NCBI GenBank assembly: GCA_022763045.1
Contig: JALEGI010000020.1
Coordinates: 62,001 to 126,000 of the forward strand
Length of the DNA: 64,000 nucleotides
Reading direction: 5' to 3'
Origin: Simkaniaceae bacterium
Lineage (GTDB): Bacteria; Chlamydiota; Chlamydiia; Chlamydiales; JACRBE01
Made by a program: the position numbers and the translations under genes. The notes beneath the pieces are model-generated. The model saw nothing but the letters and a program-made list of their open reading frames with translations, had not been told where the DNA came from and did no database searches. Numbering within the stretch: the stretch's first letter is position 1; each line of letters opens with the position of its first letter. Positions 26,432 through 35,588 of the stretch are shown here, in pieces.

Positions 26432-27046
26432 GTGACAAAAATTGTTTTTAAAACTGAGCGAGCGATTGCCGAAAAGGCATTAGCCGATTTAGAGGAAGCA
26501 GGGCTAACACGGCCGCGTAAACGCTTCAAGCTCGATGGGGCGCTTGATTCGGTTTTTGGAGCGATTGCACGCGCGATTATTTCCTTTGGTATTTGGTTCT
26601 ACGAGCGCGTTTTATGCTGCAGACCTAAAACAAAGGCAGGTCTTGTTTTGAAGGAGTGCTCCACTCTGCTCAAAGAGTCAATTGAACTTGAGAAGCAGAT
26701 AAAGCCGATGAGACCTGGTGGAGATGCGCGACTCAAAGAGATGATGTGCAAGCTGCATTTGCAACGCGCGCAGAGAATTCGCGATCGCGCTGTGGGCATT
26801 GCTGGGGTTTCAGGTTCTATGCGCCTCTCGGAGAATCTCCAGAAGATGGTGGTTGCTGTGAAGAACATGACAGTCTATTTGAAAAACCGCTTTGTTGCTC
26901 AGGAAAAAATACTCAAGAAGCCCGATCCAGATGCCAAGAAAAGAATGCAGAAGCCCAAACTTGCTAAAATTGACGGTAAGGTCCTAGATAGAATGGATGC
27001 GTTTAAACCGAAGAACATTGGAAAACCAAGGCCTCGCAGGCGCTAA
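26432..27046 (+). CDS. Basic hypothetical protein
   Basis: About 204 residues, strongly basic, unrecognised. AAGGAAA before GTG 26432 supports that start; the TTG at 26429 is possible. A hydrophobic stretch (ALDSVFGAIARAIISFGIWF) near residue 45 could be a membrane or amphipathic helix, followed by Cys-Cys, helices, and a Lys/Arg/Pro-rich tail ending PRPRRR. The gene lies alone on the plus strand between divergently placed ybaB and convergent dnaX, overlapping dnaX by four bases at the 3' end. No domain supports a function. Confidence 0.6.
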   Translation: MTKIVFKTERAIAEKALADLEEAGLTRPRKRFKLDGALDSVFGAIARAIISFGIWFYERVLCCRPKTKAGLVLKECSTLLKESIELEKQIKPMRPGGDARLKEMMCKLHLQRAQRIRDRAVGIAGVSGSMRLSENLQKMVVAVKNMTVYLKNRFVAQEKILKKPDPDAKKRMQKPKLAKIDGKVLDRMDAFKPKNIGKPRPRRR

Positions 27047-28386
27047 TCTAGCGACCCACCAAGCTCAACCTGGGCAAAGCGCAGCAAATTTTCCCTTCGA
27101 ATCGCAGGATTGACTCCAGGAGACTCCTCTTTTTTTGCTTCAACAACCTCCACCTTTTCGGGCTCAGGCTCGGGCGGTTTTACTTGAGCCTTTGGTGGCT
27201 CTGGCGGAGGGGCAGGTTCGACTTTTTTAGGCTCTGACGCGGGTGGTAGCTCCACCTTTTTTTCGACAGTGATTGGCTCGACCGGGGGCTTTGGCATTTC
27301 TCGCATGCCTTTAAGTTGATCGATAAGAGTGTCGATTGGCACGCGCTGTGACGATTGAATGATATGCAAGAGCACCATCTCAATGTGCAGGCGGGTGTAG
27401 GGAACTTTTTGTGCGAGAAGATCTGTCAGGTATTCAAGTACCTCGAGGCAGTGATCTTTTGTGAGGGGAGGAGGCGTTTTGCTTGAGAGAATCCCTAGGT
27501 GCACCTTGAGGTGGTTGCGGTAGTGGGTTGCGAGCGTTTCGATAAAGTGGGTGTGGTCGATGCCTGAGGTGAAAATGGTCTCTGCAAGGGTGAAGGCCGT
27601 TGCGATGTCGCGACATACGTAGGCCTCATCGAGTGCATCTAAAATCTTTTGTGGCAGAAGCCCAAGCGCCTGCGTCACATGATCGAGTTCAATAGCCCCG
27701 GTATTCGAACAGAGAATCTGATCGAGAATCGACTCGGCGGTGCGCATCGATCCCTCAGCCTTCTCGCCGATGAGCTCTAGAGATTCCTTTTCAATTTTGG
27801 CCTCTAAGCTCTGTGCAATTTGCGCCAGTTTTGCAGTGATTTGCGCAAGGGGAATCCGGTGCAGATCGAAGCGTTGGCAGCGCGAGGAGATCGTAGCCGG
27901 GACTTTGTGCGGCTCAGTTGTGGCAAAAAAGAATTTCACATTTTTTGGGGGCTCTTCGAGCGTCTTGAGCAGCGCATTGAAAGCCTCCTTGGTGAGCATG
28001 TGCACCTCATCGATGATGTAGAGCTTGTAGTTGGAGGTTGTGGCGTAGGAGACCGTTTCATTCAGGCTGCGAATATCATCGATTCCGCGGTTGGAGGCGC
28101 CGTCGATTTCGATCACATCAAGAGATGATCCCGAGGTGATTTCTCTGCAAGAGGTGCAGCTGTTGCACGGCTCGTTGTCTTGCGGCTCTTGGCAGTTGAG
28201 CGCCTTTGCTAGAATACGAGCGAGCGAGGTTTTTCCCGTGCCGTGTGGGCCGCAAAAGAGGTAGGCATGGGCGGTGCGCTGCATGCTGATTGCGTTTTTG
28301 AGAGTTTTGACAATAGCTTCTTGACCGCAAACTTCGGCAAAAGTTTGAGGGCGAAATTTTCGCGCGATGACCTGATATTTTTCCAT
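27043..28386 (-). CDS. dnaX: DNA polymerase III gamma/tau subunit
   Basis: About 447 residues. Clamp-loader ATPase: P-loop GPHGTGKTSLAR near residue 45, a four-Cys zinc module (CQEPQDNEPCNSCTSC), DEVHML Walker B, and SSRCQRFD sensor I region. After the AAA+ core come a lid and collar, then a short Pro/Glu/Lys-rich tail, so the product is nearer gamma than full-length tau. ATG 28386 (MEKYQVIARKFRP) is the conserved start; six extra codons upstream are less likely. It opens replication clamps for the polymerase. Confidence 0.93.
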   Translation of the reverse strand: MEKYQVIARKFRPQTFAEVCGQEAIVKTLKNAISMQRTAHAYLFCGPHGTGKTSLARILAKALNCQEPQDNEPCNSCTSCREITSGSSLDVIEIDGASNRGIDDIRSLNETVSYATTSNYKLYIIDEVHMLTKEAFNALLKTLEEPPKNVKFFFATTEPHKVPATISSRCQRFDLHRIPLAQITAKLAQIAQSLEAKIEKESLELIGEKAEGSMRTAESILDQILCSNTGAIELDHVTQALGLLPQKILDALDEAYVCRDIATAFTLAETIFTSGIDHTHFIETLATHYRNHLKVHLGILSSKTPPPLTKDHCLEVLEYLTDLLAQKVPYTRLHIEMVLLHIIQSSQRVPIDTLIDQLKGMREMPKPPVEPITVEKKVELPPASEPKKVEPAPPPEPPKAQVKPPEPEPEKVEVVEAKKEESPGVNPAIRRENLLRFAQVELGGSLD

Positions 28387-28444
28387 AAATTGAGATTCTA
28401 TCATTAACGGTTGTCCGATTCAAGAGGTTTAGATGCGGCCAAAA

Positions 28445-28472
28445 GCTGCACAAGCAGCGCTGCTTGTGCAGC
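28445..28472. repeat. Perfect 28-bp palindrome between divergent dnaX and the HD-phosphodiesterase gene
   Basis: The 14-base arm GCTGCACAAGCAGC is followed at once by its exact reverse complement. It lies in the 147-base gap between two outward-transcribed genes, so it is not a terminator for either. A binding site for a dimeric regulator or a cruciform is possible. Another TGTACAAG-type fragment follows at about 28480. Confidence 0.8.
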
Positions 28473-28533
28473 AGTCGCTGTACAAGTTATTACATAATGT
28501 GATATGAATTATTTGCATTAACTGAGTCTTGGG

Positions 28534-30657
28534 ATGTCAAGCGACCGACTAGAAAAAAAAGCTGTAAAAAAAATCCGAGAGCACTTTCGCGACGATCGCT
28601 TCGGTGAGCGCATGCTCATTGTCATGACGCTCCTTCTATTTCTTCTCGCCTTCTTCCATTTTAAAGAGGTGCGCGTCGATATCCTTCCAGTCAACTCTAC
28701 CTCGAGACAATACGTCGTTGCCCAGGTCGATTTTCAGTTCCCCGATCAGGAGGCGACTCTGCTCTTGCGCAGAGAGGCGGTGCGCGATATTGGCACGATC
28801 TATCAGGTCTCTAATTCGGAGGTCCACCAAAGGCGCGTCGAGTTCGAGCAATACTTAATTGAGCACCGCGACTGGCGCTCACGGCTCTTCTCAATCACGT
28901 TTGAAGAGGTCTACAATGCGGCCGATCTGGTCTCAAAAATGCTCGAAGATGCCAAGCTCACTGACGCGCGAACGTATGAAAAGATTCGCCAGAGTGGCGG
29001 CGATCTCTCGCAGTACTTTATTGTGGAAAATCCAAGTGCAGATGGATCGATGTATTTGTCCTCGAGTCTATGGGATGCGATCGAGACACGGGTGGTTAAA
29101 AAGTATGGTTTTAAGCGCAAGGCGGTCAACTATGTGATCGACTACTACTCCGATGCTAAGTGGAAGCTCTCTGAAGATAACGATACGCAGTCGTTTTTCC
29201 GCCAGGCGGTTGAGGCGTCGGTGCCGAGTCGCTACACGGATGTGAAGGAGGGCTCGACGCTGATCAAGCGTGGCGACCAGATCAACGATAAGCAGGTGGC
29301 GATGGTGCAGGCGATGAAAAAGCAGATCGCCGATTCACGCAACATCTGGGATTTTGAAGGGATCATCGGCTCGCTCTTTTTCGCTCTGATTGTGGGCGGG
29401 ATTGGTATCTACTACGTCTACTTCCACCAAAAAGAGGTGGCTATTTCGGTGCGCAGGCTTTGCCTGTATGTCACGATTGTGATTTTGACTTTGGTCATCG
29501 CAAAGGTCTCTGAGTATTTTTTAGTGCGCGCTTCGAACTACTTTTTCCAGATGATCCAGTATCCGCTCTTCATCCCCTTTGCGGCGCTCTTGATTTGCGT
29601 GCTTTTGAACAAGAACTTGGCCCTTTTCACAACATTTATGCTCACTGTGATTATGGGCATTTCCCTCTCAGTCGATCACTCGCGCTTTTTGTTCATCAAT
29701 ATGGTGACGGGGATGGCAACGATTTTGTTTGCCAAGTCGATGCGCAAGAGAAAGGAGGTTTTCACAGTTTGTGGAGTTGCCTGGCTCAGCGCAATTCCGG
29801 TGATTTTTGCCTTTCATCTGGCGATGAATACCCTCTGGGATGTGGTCATCTTGATTGATCTGGCCTCAACTTTCTTATCGATGCTACTGACTGCACTGAT
29901 TGTGATTGGCCTTCTCCCCATTTTGGAGGGGCTCTTCCACATCATGACAGATATCACGCTGATGGAGTACATGGATCCAAATAATGAGCTCTTGCGCAGA
30001 CTCAGTATCGAGGCTCCAGGCACCTACCAACACTCTCTAGTTGTGGGAAGTTTATCCGAAGCTGCCGCGCGCGCTATTGGAGCCAACGGCCTCTTTTGCC
30101 GCGTTTCTACGCTCTATCACGATATTGGAAAGCTCTTTAATCCCCACTACTTTACCGAAAATCAGATGGGTGGCTTTGATATTCACCAGCTGCTCACTCC
30201 AATTGAGTCGACTCAGGTGATTATCGCCCACGTCGCGGAGGGAGAGGCGCTAGCGAGAAAGTATGGGCTGCCGCGTCAGTTCATCGACATCATTCGCGAG
30301 CACCACGGGACAACGATTGTCTATTTTTTCTACGCCAAGCAGGTTGAGCAGATGGGAGGCGATGTCGACAAGGTCAACGTCAATTCCTTCCGCTATCCAG
30401 GGCCGAAACCGCGCTCAAAAGAGTCTGCAATCATCATGATTGCAGATACAGTTGAGGCGGCCTCACGGGCAATGGAAGAGCCCTCAGAGGAGGCAATTGC
30501 AGAACTTGTTGATCGTCTAGTCGATGACAAGGCAGATGAGGGGCAATTCGATGAGTGTCAGCTCACTTTTGAAGAGCTTGGGATTGTCAAAAGGGCGATT
30601 GTGAAGACCCTCGCAGTCACGCGCCACCTAAGAATCAAATATCCGGAGAGAAAGTGA
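28534..30657 (+). CDS. PgpH-type membrane HD phosphohydrolase (7TMR-HD), probable c-di-AMP phosphodiesterase
   Basis: About 707 residues. A first membrane helix (MLIVMTLLLFLLAFFHF) near residue 30 is followed by an extracytoplasmic 7TMR-HD domain to about residue 270, seven membrane segments (about 285-460) and a C-terminal HD domain: GTYQHSLVVGSLSEAA, LYHDIGKLFNP, IIAHVAEG and IREHHGTT. PgpH proteins of this layout hydrolyse c-di-AMP, a nucleotide chlamydiae are known to make. The start is ATG 28534. The next gene overlaps by four bases (GTGA). Substrate is inferred from architecture. Confidence 0.88.
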   Translation: MSSDRLEKKAVKKIREHFRDDRFGERMLIVMTLLLFLLAFFHFKEVRVDILPVNSTSRQYVVAQVDFQFPDQEATLLLRREAVRDIGTIYQVSNSEVHQRRVEFEQYLIEHRDWRSRLFSITFEEVYNAADLVSKMLEDAKLTDARTYEKIRQSGGDLSQYFIVENPSADGSMYLSSSLWDAIETRVVKKYGFKRKAVNYVIDYYSDAKWKLSEDNDTQSFFRQAVEASVPSRYTDVKEGSTLIKRGDQINDKQVAMVQAMKKQIADSRNIWDFEGIIGSLFFALIVGGIGIYYVYFHQKEVAISVRRLCLYVTIVILTLVIAKVSEYFLVRASNYFFQMIQYPLFIPFAALLICVLLNKNLALFTTFMLTVIMGISLSVDHSRFLFINMVTGMATILFAKSMRKRKEVFTVCGVAWLSAIPVIFAFHLAMNTLWDVVILIDLASTFLSMLLTALIVIGLLPILEGLFHIMTDITLMEYMDPNNELLRRLSIEAPGTYQHSLVVGSLSEAAARAIGANGLFCRVSTLYHDIGKLFNPHYFTENQMGGFDIHQLLTPIESTQVIIAHVAEGEALARKYGLPRQFIDIIREHHGTTIVYFFYAKQVEQMGGDVDKVNVNSFRYPGPKPRSKESAIIMIADTVEAASRAMEEPSEEAIAELVDRLVDDKADEGQFDECQLTFEELGIVKRAIVKTLAVTRHLRIKYPERK

Positions 30658-31439
30658 GAAAGCTTGGCTTTGCACTTGTGATCTTTAGTGCAGCATTTGC
30701 TGAGTATAAAGAGCTCATTCCGACACCAGAGCGTCTACGTGATGTCGAAGTTGGCCTGCAGTTTGTCACAAATGAAAAACCCACCTACTACATTGAGACG
30801 ATACAATCTCTCTACCAAACGGACAAAAGCCTGCGTCACACCGTTTTTATTCAACCGCGCACATCGTATACAAACTATGTCACAACTTCCAATGTGGGAT
30901 TTGGCTACAGGTATCTCTTCCCAAATAATAATTGGCTGATCGGATTTGATACCTTTTATGACTTGAGATGGAAGCGCTACTTTCAACGTGTGGGAGTTGG
31001 AGCGGCAGTCTATAATACGTGGTTTTTCTTCCGGGCTAACTACTATCAGAAATTGACTGGGATCAAAGCAGGTGAAAGAGCGATGAGCGGCTCGGATTTG
31101 GAGATAGAAGTTCCCATTCCTATGCTACCCTGGGCGCGTTTTGCAGGAACGTATTATTTCTTTGATGCCAAATAAAATAAGAACATCAATGGATGGCAGG
31201 CGAGTTTTCGCACGCATCTTTCCGACTATGTCTCTTTGGAATTTGGTGCCACATATGATCAGACGAGCCGCTACAACAAGTTCGCGATTATTAAATTGCG
31301 CCCTGGTCGTCCTACAGATGTGCAATATACCTTAATGCGAAATCCCTTTATCAAATCTGTTGCGCCACAAAATGTGAAGGACCTCACAACTATTGCCGCG
31401 CAAAGAAACAACTATGTGATCATCGAAAAGGTGAATTGA
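30654..31439 (+). pseudogene. Inverse-autotransporter-type beta-barrel protein, interrupted by one in-frame stop
   Basis: The reading frame from GTG 30654 runs to TAA 31173-31175, then stays open in the same frame for 87 more codons to TGA 31437-31439. The product would be 261 residues with a signal peptide (LGFALVIFSAAFAEY). Segments VGFGYRYLFPN, WLIGFDTFYD and RANYYQKLTG, then GWQASFRTHL, LEFGATYD after the stop, match the intimin/invasin-type beta-domain in order, so the break falls inside the barrel (FFDAK-stop-NKNINGW). One base change (for example CAA or AAA to TAA) explains it. A sequencing error, real decay or readthrough are all possible. It overlaps the upstream HD gene by four bases. 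Confidence 0.7.
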
Positions 31440-33146
31440 TCATTTTTGGTTTGAAAGATCATTGATGAGGTTGTCGAGCTTGGTGTCAAGCTGCTTGATC
31501 ATCTCCTCAAGATTATTCTCACATGGGGCGCGCACCGCTGCATAGATCTTCACCTTGGGCTCAGTCCCTGAAGGGCGAATGACAAGCCTTGAGCCATCCT
31601 CGAGGTGGAGGGTAATGACATTTGATGAGGGAAGGCCTTCTGGACGCGAGGCGTCATTGAGATAATCCTCAACACGGACAACTGGAATGTTGTGGACCGC
31701 TGATGGGGGAGAGGCGCGCAATTTTTGCACAAAGGCATTCATCTCTTCTTGGGCGCCAGAATCAAACTTGAGACTCTGCTGCTTTTCACGAAAAATTCCG
31801 TGCGTTCTGTAGAGGTCATAGAGATAGGAGAGAAGCGTACGCCCCTCTTTTTTTGCACGCTGCGCAATTTCTGAGATAAGACAATTGGCAATCATCGCAT
31901 CTTTATCGCGCGAGTGGGTGCCAAAGAGATAGCCGTGCGACTCTTCAGCGCCAAATAAGAAAGAGTAGCCCTCTTCAGACGATTCCCACTGGCGAATCAG
32001 CTCGCCAATGTATTTAAATCCAGTGAGCACCTCATAGCAGCTGACGCCATAGCTCTCACAGATCACGCGAAACATCGGAGTTGAGACGATGGTTGTGATG
32101 GCAGCGCTGCGCTTAGGCATAATGTTTTGCTCTTGCAGCGAGCTGAGGATGTAGTCAAGACAGAGGACGGCAATCTCATTTCCATTGAGTTGGATCGTAC
32201 GCGACTTGTGGAGAAAGGCAACACCAATGCGGTCGGCGTCGGGATCAGAGGCGAGCAGAATGTCGCGTTCATGTTCTTTCATCTGGTGGATGCCGATTTC
32301 CAGGGCCGTGGGATCTTCCGGATTGGGAGAGGGGAGTGTGGGGAAGTCGCCATCTGGAGTCGATTGCTCCTCGACGGTCTCAAGGTCGTGAAAGCCCCAG
32401 CGCTCGAGCGCTTGCGGCGTCATGGTGATGCCACATCCGTTGAGGGGTGTGTAAACAATTTTTAGATCATTCGAGTGCCCGCGCATCAGACTTAGCTTTG
32501 TCAGTGCATTGAGGTAGGCCTGGTCGGTCTCTTCGGTCAAATAGGTAATGAGTGGATCGTCTGAATCTGCAAGCTTCACCTCTTTTTGTGAGTGGATATT
32601 GCTAACCTCTTCGACGATCTGCTTGTCGTGAGGGGCAACAACTTGCGCCCCGTCAAAGCCGTAGACCTTATAGCCATTGTATTCTTTCGGGTTGTGCGAA
32701 GCTGTAATCATGATTGCGCCAATCGCCTTTTTACTGCGACAGGCAAAGGAGACAAAGGGCGTTGGGCGCAAATCAAAAGAGAGGTGAGCGGTGATGCCGT
32801 TGCCCGCTAGAACGCGCGCGCTTTCAAGGGCAAACTCCTTCGATCGGTGGCGGCAGTCGTAGCCAATCACAACACCACAGGCTTTTTTCTCCGGAAATTC
32901 TTTGATGAGATGATTGCATAAACCCTGCGTCGCTTTGCGCACTGTATAGATGTTCATGCGATTGGGGCCAATGCCCATTTTTTCTCGCATGCCCCCAGTT
33001 CCAAAGGTGAGATTTTTTGAAAAGGCGTCGATTAAATCGTGGGGCGAGCTGGCAAGCTTGTCTTGAAGTTGCTTTTTCGTCTCATCATCAAAGGGGCCAC
33101 TAAGCCACTCATCGATATGTTTTTGTACTTCTTCGGGTAATTCCAT
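31440..33146 (-). CDS. Phosphoglucomutase/phosphomannomutase
   Basis: About 568 residues. The alpha-D-phosphohexomutase signatures are present: catalytic serine in TASHNPKEYNGYK, metal-binding DPDADR, sugar-binding GAEESHGY and phosphate-binding RPSGTEPK. Length fits the glycolytic PGM/PMM2-like subgroup. It interconverts hexose-1- and hexose-6-phosphates, feeding glycogen, LPS and cell-wall precursors. ATG 33146 is used. Its stop directly abuts the end of the convergent barrel gene. Confidence 0.93.
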   Translation of the reverse strand: MELPEEVQKHIDEWLSGPFDDETKKQLQDKLASSPHDLIDAFSKNLTFGTGGMREKMGIGPNRMNIYTVRKATQGLCNHLIKEFPEKKACGVVIGYDCRHRSKEFALESARVLAGNGITAHLSFDLRPTPFVSFACRSKKAIGAIMITASHNPKEYNGYKVYGFDGAQVVAPHDKQIVEEVSNIHSQKEVKLADSDDPLITYLTEETDQAYLNALTKLSLMRGHSNDLKIVYTPLNGCGITMTPQALERWGFHDLETVEEQSTPDGDFPTLPSPNPEDPTALEIGIHQMKEHERDILLASDPDADRIGVAFLHKSRTIQLNGNEIAVLCLDYILSSLQEQNIMPKRSAAITTIVSTPMFRVICESYGVSCYEVLTGFKYIGELIRQWESSEEGYSFLFGAEESHGYLFGTHSRDKDAMIANCLISEIAQRAKKEGRTLLSYLYDLYRTHGIFREKQQSLKFDSGAQEEMNAFVQKLRASPPSAVHNIPVVRVEDYLNDASRPEGLPSSNVITLHLEDGSRLVIRPSGTEPKVKIYAAVRAPCENNLEEMIKQLDTKLDNLINDLSNQK

Positions 33147-33203
33147 CTAGACTAGATTATCCTCTTATTCTAAGTTATAGTAAAAACTTGAAATGGGGTC
33201 AAG

Positions 33204-33929
33204 GTGGCGATAATCAAACAAATGGATCGCATTGTCATTCGATGTGGAAAAAAAGAGCAACTTGATCAGCTCGAAAAATTTTTCACCCGCGATTTAAAAT
33301 TCCCACTGATTCATCAGCACACCGTTTGGGCCGGCAACGTCGCCTTTCAAATGATCTATGCCGGAGGGGGCGCTCCGCAATTTGCCGCTTTTGGCTACGA
33401 GGGCTATTCGCTTGAGGAGATGGAAAAAGACCTGGCACAATCCAATATTCACATTGGTAAAAAGTATTCTATCGGTACGTTTTTTGATCTAGAATGGAGC
33501 TACTTTGCCAAGATAATGCGCGCGCTGCGTGGACTATCATATGAGCTGAACCGAGGAATTGCTATCTTCACTGTTGCCAATCCCTCCCATCGCAGTGCAG
33601 AATTTGATGATTTGCAAGAGCGGAGTTTGGGGGTGCGATTCATCGAATGCGCTGCACTTTCAACGCGCACGCCACTGACGATTACGAACTTTATGAATGA
33701 GCTCCATTCACCACATGCACCGCTGATGCAAGAGGAGTGGAAGCTTGCAGATTCACCTGCTGTGAAGCTCGAGCCAGTGGAAATTGATGCGATCACACAC
33801 ATCGAGTTGAAGGTGCGCTCGCTCAATCATGCAAAGGAGTATCTCGAAAAGCAGGGGGTGATGCACATTGGGCATTCCGATCATGTGGAGATTCGGCCGC
33901 TCGGCTTGCGTTTGCTCCTAGTTGAGTGA
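33204..33929 (+). CDS. VOC (glyoxalase-like fold) hypothetical protein
   Basis: About 241 residues. Two half-repeats with short beta-alpha-beta patterns are visible: MDRIVIRCGKKEQLDQLEKFF at the start and ITHIELKVRSLNHAKEYLEKQG near residue 195 (quoted in part), the latter followed by IRPLGLRLLLVE. This is the usual vicinal-oxygen-chelate arrangement, but metal ligands are not obvious. The role is unknown. It is transcribed divergently from the phosphohexomutase; its 3' end overlaps the convergent YkgJ-like frame by 107 bases. Confidence 0.6.
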   Translation: MAIIKQMDRIVIRCGKKEQLDQLEKFFTRDLKFPLIHQHTVWAGNVAFQMIYAGGGAPQFAAFGYEGYSLEEMEKDLAQSNIHIGKKYSIGTFFDLEWSYFAKIMRALRGLSYELNRGIAIFTVANPSHRSAEFDDLQERSLGVRFIECAALSTRTPLTITNFMNELHSPHAPLMQEEWKLADSPAVKLEPVEIDAITHIELKVRSLNHAKEYLEKQGVMHIGHSDHVEIRPLGLRLLLVE

Positions 33930-34257
33930 AGCCTTCGCAAAAATTTTGCATCTGATCCCAAGCCTCGGGGTCGGCGAGCGTTTCGGGGAAGAAGGGATAG
34001 AGGTGACATTGGGCAGGGCGATCTTTGTAAACGCGACAGAGTTTGCCATCCAGAAAGGTGCACTCGATCGATCGCCACTTTTTTCGCAGCGCCCACTTGC
34101 CGTCAATGCGCCGGGCATACTTCAGTAGAAATAGAAGGCGGGGGATCTTAAGCGCTTTTGCTAGGCGTGCGATGTCTTGCGCTTCAAGGTAGACAACGCC
34201 GCGAGGGGTTTTGCAGCACTTGGCACACTGTGTGCACTCAAAGGTGTAGCTTTTCAT
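33823..34257 (-). CDS. YkgJ-type Cys-cluster (Zn/Fe-chelating) protein, copy 2
   Basis: About 144 residues from ATG 34257 (MKSYTFECTQCAKCCKTP). The Cys pattern CxxCxxCC, then CTFLDGKLCRVYKDRPAQCHLYPFFP and NFCEG is that of the YkgJ/UPF0153 family, thought to bind zinc or an iron-sulphur cluster. It is a tandem paralog of the preceding gene and overlaps it by 20 bases. The last 30 residues lie over the opposite-strand VOC gene and look unrelated to the family, so the real stop region may have changed. Confidence 0.7.
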   Translation of the reverse strand: MKSYTFECTQCAKCCKTPRGVVYLEAQDIARLAKALKIPRLLFLLKYARRIDGKWALRKKWRSIECTFLDGKLCRVYKDRPAQCHLYPFFPETLADPEAWDQMQNFCEGFTQLGANASRAAESPHDRNAQCASPPAFRDTPLHD

Positions 34258-34642
34258 CGATTTCTTCGCGCGTGAGGGTCGGGCCTGAGTTGATTCCCTC
34301 ACAGTAATTGCTCTCTGCCTCCCACTGGCGGCGCGACTGCATAATCTTTCCCCAAAAGGGATAGGTGCGGCACTGCTTGGGCCGCGCTTCATAGGCTGTG
34401 CAGCGCCCCTCTTTTAAAAAGACGCAGTCATAATTTTGGGGATCTTCAATGAGTGAGTAGCGCCCGCGAACCTGACGGGTATACTTTTTCAAAAAGGCTT
34501 TGCGCTCGAGTTTCAGCTGGGTGCAAAAACGCTGGATGTCCTCCTCTGTAAGCCAAACGTAGCCAGGCGCCCCTGTACAGCACTTGCCACAACCTGTGCA
34601 CTTGAATGCGAGCCCCTCTTCGTACCAAACTTTTAAAGGCAT
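34238..34642 (-). CDS. YkgJ-type Cys-cluster (Zn/Fe-chelating) protein, copy 1
   Basis: About 134 residues. CTGCGKCCTGAPGYVWLTEED, CVFLKEGRCTAYEARPKQC, RTYPFW and SNYCEGI give the full YkgJ/UPF0153 Cys set. GAAGGG lies before ATG 34642; the longer start at 34672 lies within the previous gene. It overlaps the phosphoesterase stop by ten bases and the next YkgJ gene by 20, so the three form a tight transcription unit. The function of the family is unknown; metal binding is inferred from the cysteines. Confidence 0.8.
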   Translation of the reverse strand: MPLKVWYEEGLAFKCTGCGKCCTGAPGYVWLTEEDIQRFCTQLKLERKAFLKKYTRQVRGRYSLIEDPQNYDCVFLKEGRCTAYEARPKQCRTYPFWGKIMQSRRQWEAESNYCEGINSGPTLTREEIDEKLHL

Positions 34643-35514
34643 ATTCCCTTCAGCTCTTTTGTGGAGGTCCAAATGTTTTGCTCGCGGCGCATAGTTTGCA
34701 ACGAGCAGTCCTCCCCTTGGATTTCAATGAGGTTAAAGGAGGGGTATTCACGTAGGGAGAGCGAGCCCGAATCAAGAATGACTGGGAGCTCTTCATGACG
34801 CAAATCGGCCATCGATTGTTGGTGAGTGTGCCCGTGGAGGTAGAGTTTGATACTCGGGGTGTCGCGTAAGAGCCTCTCGAGTCGTGGTCCACCGAAGAGT
34901 CGATTTTGCGGTTTGACCGTTTCAAAGAAGGGGAAGTGGTTTGCGAGGATGATCGAGGCCCTCTTTGGTAGGCGTGCGAGGAGTTTACGGAGGCGATCTT
35001 CAATTTGGTGGGTGAAGTGGCCTGAGGAGAGGCGGTAAGAGGTATAGAGTGCAGTGTCAATCAAGACAAGCCAAAGATTGTCTGCTAATTTGTGGGCGCT
35101 CACCTGATCTTCTTCAAGGTGGAAGGGGAGGTTTTCGTCGCTTTGAAAGGGAACTGCGCCGCTGAGTGCATGGAAAAAGCTTTTATTGCGGTAGGCAAAG
35201 CGGGTGTAGGCGTCGTGGTTTCCAGGAAGGGCAAAGACTTTAAAGCCCGCCTCCTTCAAATTTTCAATATAGCTTTTTGCCCGGCGAAATTCGGGGCGAA
35301 AGGAGGTTGTTGAGACATCACCAGTTAAGATGATATGCGAGACGCCCTCTTCTTTTAATTGATTGATCACATCAAAGCAGATTGAGGGGTCGTGTTGCAA
35401 CCTTCTAAATATCAGTTGGTTAAGATTTCCTAAGAGCCGTTTAGATGCAAGCTGCAGTGGGTTGAAGCTAGCCTTGAAAAAATGTAGATCGGATATGTGG
35501 GCAATTTTAAGCAT
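34633..35514 (-). CDS. Calcineurin-like metallophosphoesterase
   Basis: About 293 residues. Five metallophosphoesterase motifs are in order: ISDLHFF, LTGDVS, LPGNHD, NHFPF and LHGHTHQ. ATG 35514 puts the first motif near residue 6; upstream ATGs (35526, 35553) are less likely. In Chlamydia a protein of this family (LpxG) hydrolyses UDP-diacylglucosamine in lipid A synthesis. Two glycosyltransferase-family genes lie 1 kb away, which is compatible with an envelope role, but orthology to LpxG is not shown by the sequence alone. Confidence 0.85.
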   Translation of the reverse strand: MLKIAHISDLHFFKASFNPLQLASKRLLGNLNQLIFRRLQHDPSICFDVINQLKEEGVSHIILTGDVSTTSFRPEFRRAKSYIENLKEAGFKVFALPGNHDAYTRFAYRNKSFFHALSGAVPFQSDENLPFHLEEDQVSAHKLADNLWLVLIDTALYTSYRLSSGHFTHQIEDRLRKLLARLPKRASIILANHFPFFETVKPQNRLFGGPRLERLLRDTPSIKLYLHGHTHQQSMADLRHEELPVILDSGSLSLREYPSFNLIEIQGEDCSLQTMRREQNIWTSTKELKGICL

Positions 35515-35588
35515 AATCGCCCACATAATATCGCTTTTTTTATCGATAATCAACCCGAAAATTCGGATTTAGTCTATAGTATTTGCCC

